DNA from: Pseudomonadota bacterium
Lineage (GTDB): Bacteria > Pseudomonadota > Alphaproteobacteria > Rhizobiales > Aestuariivirgaceae
NCBI GenBank assembly: GCA_016522385.1
Contig: JAEKFU010000381.1
Location: 1 to 5,200 of the forward strand
DNA length: 5,200 nucleotides
Direction: 5' to 3'
Shown: piece after piece, positions 4,966-5,200 of the stretch
How the letters are laid out: each line of letters begins with the position of its first letter
Position numbering within the stretch: the stretch's first letter is position 1
The notes under the pieces: generated by a model
What the model was told of the DNA's origin: nothing
Seen by the model: only the letters and a program-made list of their open reading frames with translations
The model's database searches: none
Program-made: the position numbers and the translations under genes

Positions 4966-5146
4966 TGCGCGGGGGCCCTGGCCCCACCTTGTCGAACTCC
5001 TCCGACCTGACCCGAGGACGTCAAGATGGAGTAGATGTCGCCGACCCAAAAACCGTAATCGCCTGAAAAAGAACCGTCATTCGGCCATGGGCGACCGTCC
5101 TGCCTGCAGGCTGAAGGCATTTGCGTTGCAACTGGGAGGACAAAGG

Positions 5147-5200
5147 GTGAGTGACCTTGATCTATGTTATCTGCCCGCGAGCGAAGCGCTGGCGTTGTTC
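5147..5200 (+). CDS. Probable amidase, N-terminal fragment (18 codons in window)
   Basis: The gene starts with GTG at 5147, 6 bases after a strong GGGAGGA ribosome site (5134-5140), and stays open to the window edge. The visible residues, MSDLDLCYLPASEALALF, fit the N-terminus of amidase-signature enzymes, which typically begin D-L-x-x-L-P-A-T-E-L-x-x-L-F/I before the R-x-x-x-L-S-P-V-E motif. Such enzymes hydrolyse amide bonds with a Ser-Ser-Lys triad that would lie beyond this window. The substrate cannot be told. It is divergent from nadM; a link to nicotinamide use is tempting but unsupported, because known nicotinamidases belong to a different family. The call rests on only 18 residues. 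Confidence 0.55.
   Translation, partial: MSDLDLCYLPASEALALF

Larger units (their letters stand above)
4670..5146. other. 477-base divergent gap between nadM and the amidase
   Basis: No gene can be supported here. The nadM side holds its ribosome site (4677-4683), a TTGACA on the minus strand (4745-4750) without a good -10 box, a palindrome at 4763-4780 and a protein-like open frame that runs into the nadM start (4668-4784). The other side holds a candidate plus-strand promoter (4936-4965), the GC-rich hairpin GGGGCC-CT-GGCCCC (4972-4985) near its predicted start, and the 10-base palindrome GCCTGCAGGC (5102-5111). A 103-codon minus-strand frame (4809-5120) has no ribosome site or recognisable motif and is not called. 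Confidence 0.5.

Noticed and set aside
4809..5120. A 103-codon minus-strand frame upstream of nadM
   Set aside because: No ribosome site, no recognisable motif, basic low-complexity tail, and it overlaps a plausible plus-strand promoter.
5147..5200. Amidase as a nicotinamidase working with NadM
   Set aside because: Known nicotinamidases (PncA) belong to the isochorismatase-like family, not the amidase-signature family, so only the adjacency is noted.

Overview
The window looks like part of a proteobacterial chromosome, most likely alphaproteobacterial. Shine-Dalgarno sites are of the GGAG type, the GC content is fairly high, and a perfect FNR/FixK box is present. There are no RNA genes, insertion sequences or CRISPR arrays. 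Gene identities come from motif recognition by eye; no database search was run.

Left part (71-2061, all minus strand, so read right to left): a MarR-family regulator, a six-helix membrane protein of unknown function, a protein resembling two fused copies of the small nitrate/nitrite transporter NrtS, and a previously uncalled 53-residue acidic protein. The same perfect palindrome, TGTATATACA, lies just upstream of marR and just upstream of the membrane gene. Together these suggest a self-regulated MarR regulon. The marR promoter lies so close to its ATG that the message is probably leaderless.

Middle (2142-3306): a DUF4242-type small protein (minus) diverges from an exported diheme cytochrome c (plus). 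A perfect FNR/FixK box (TTGATCTACATCAA) sits between them. It is about 42 bases upstream of the start predicted from a good -10 box, the classic activating position, so the cytochrome is probably induced when oxygen is low. With the NrtS-like transporter nearby, this hints at nitrate/nitrite or low-oxygen respiration, but the link is inferred.

Right part (3307-5200): a bifunctional NMN adenylyltransferase / Nudix hydrolase (nadM type, minus) belongs to NAD salvage. Fifty-one bases downstream an excellent ribosome binding site leads into only 23 codons, whose first 14 resemble the N-terminus of nicotinamide phosphoribosyltransferase (nadV), the usual partner of this nadM type. The partner seems to have been lost by deletion, leaving its start. 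The 477-base gap upstream of nadM holds a small palindrome, a protein-like open frame running into the nadM start, and a possible plus-strand promoter. A probable amidase begins at 5147 with a GTG and runs off the window.
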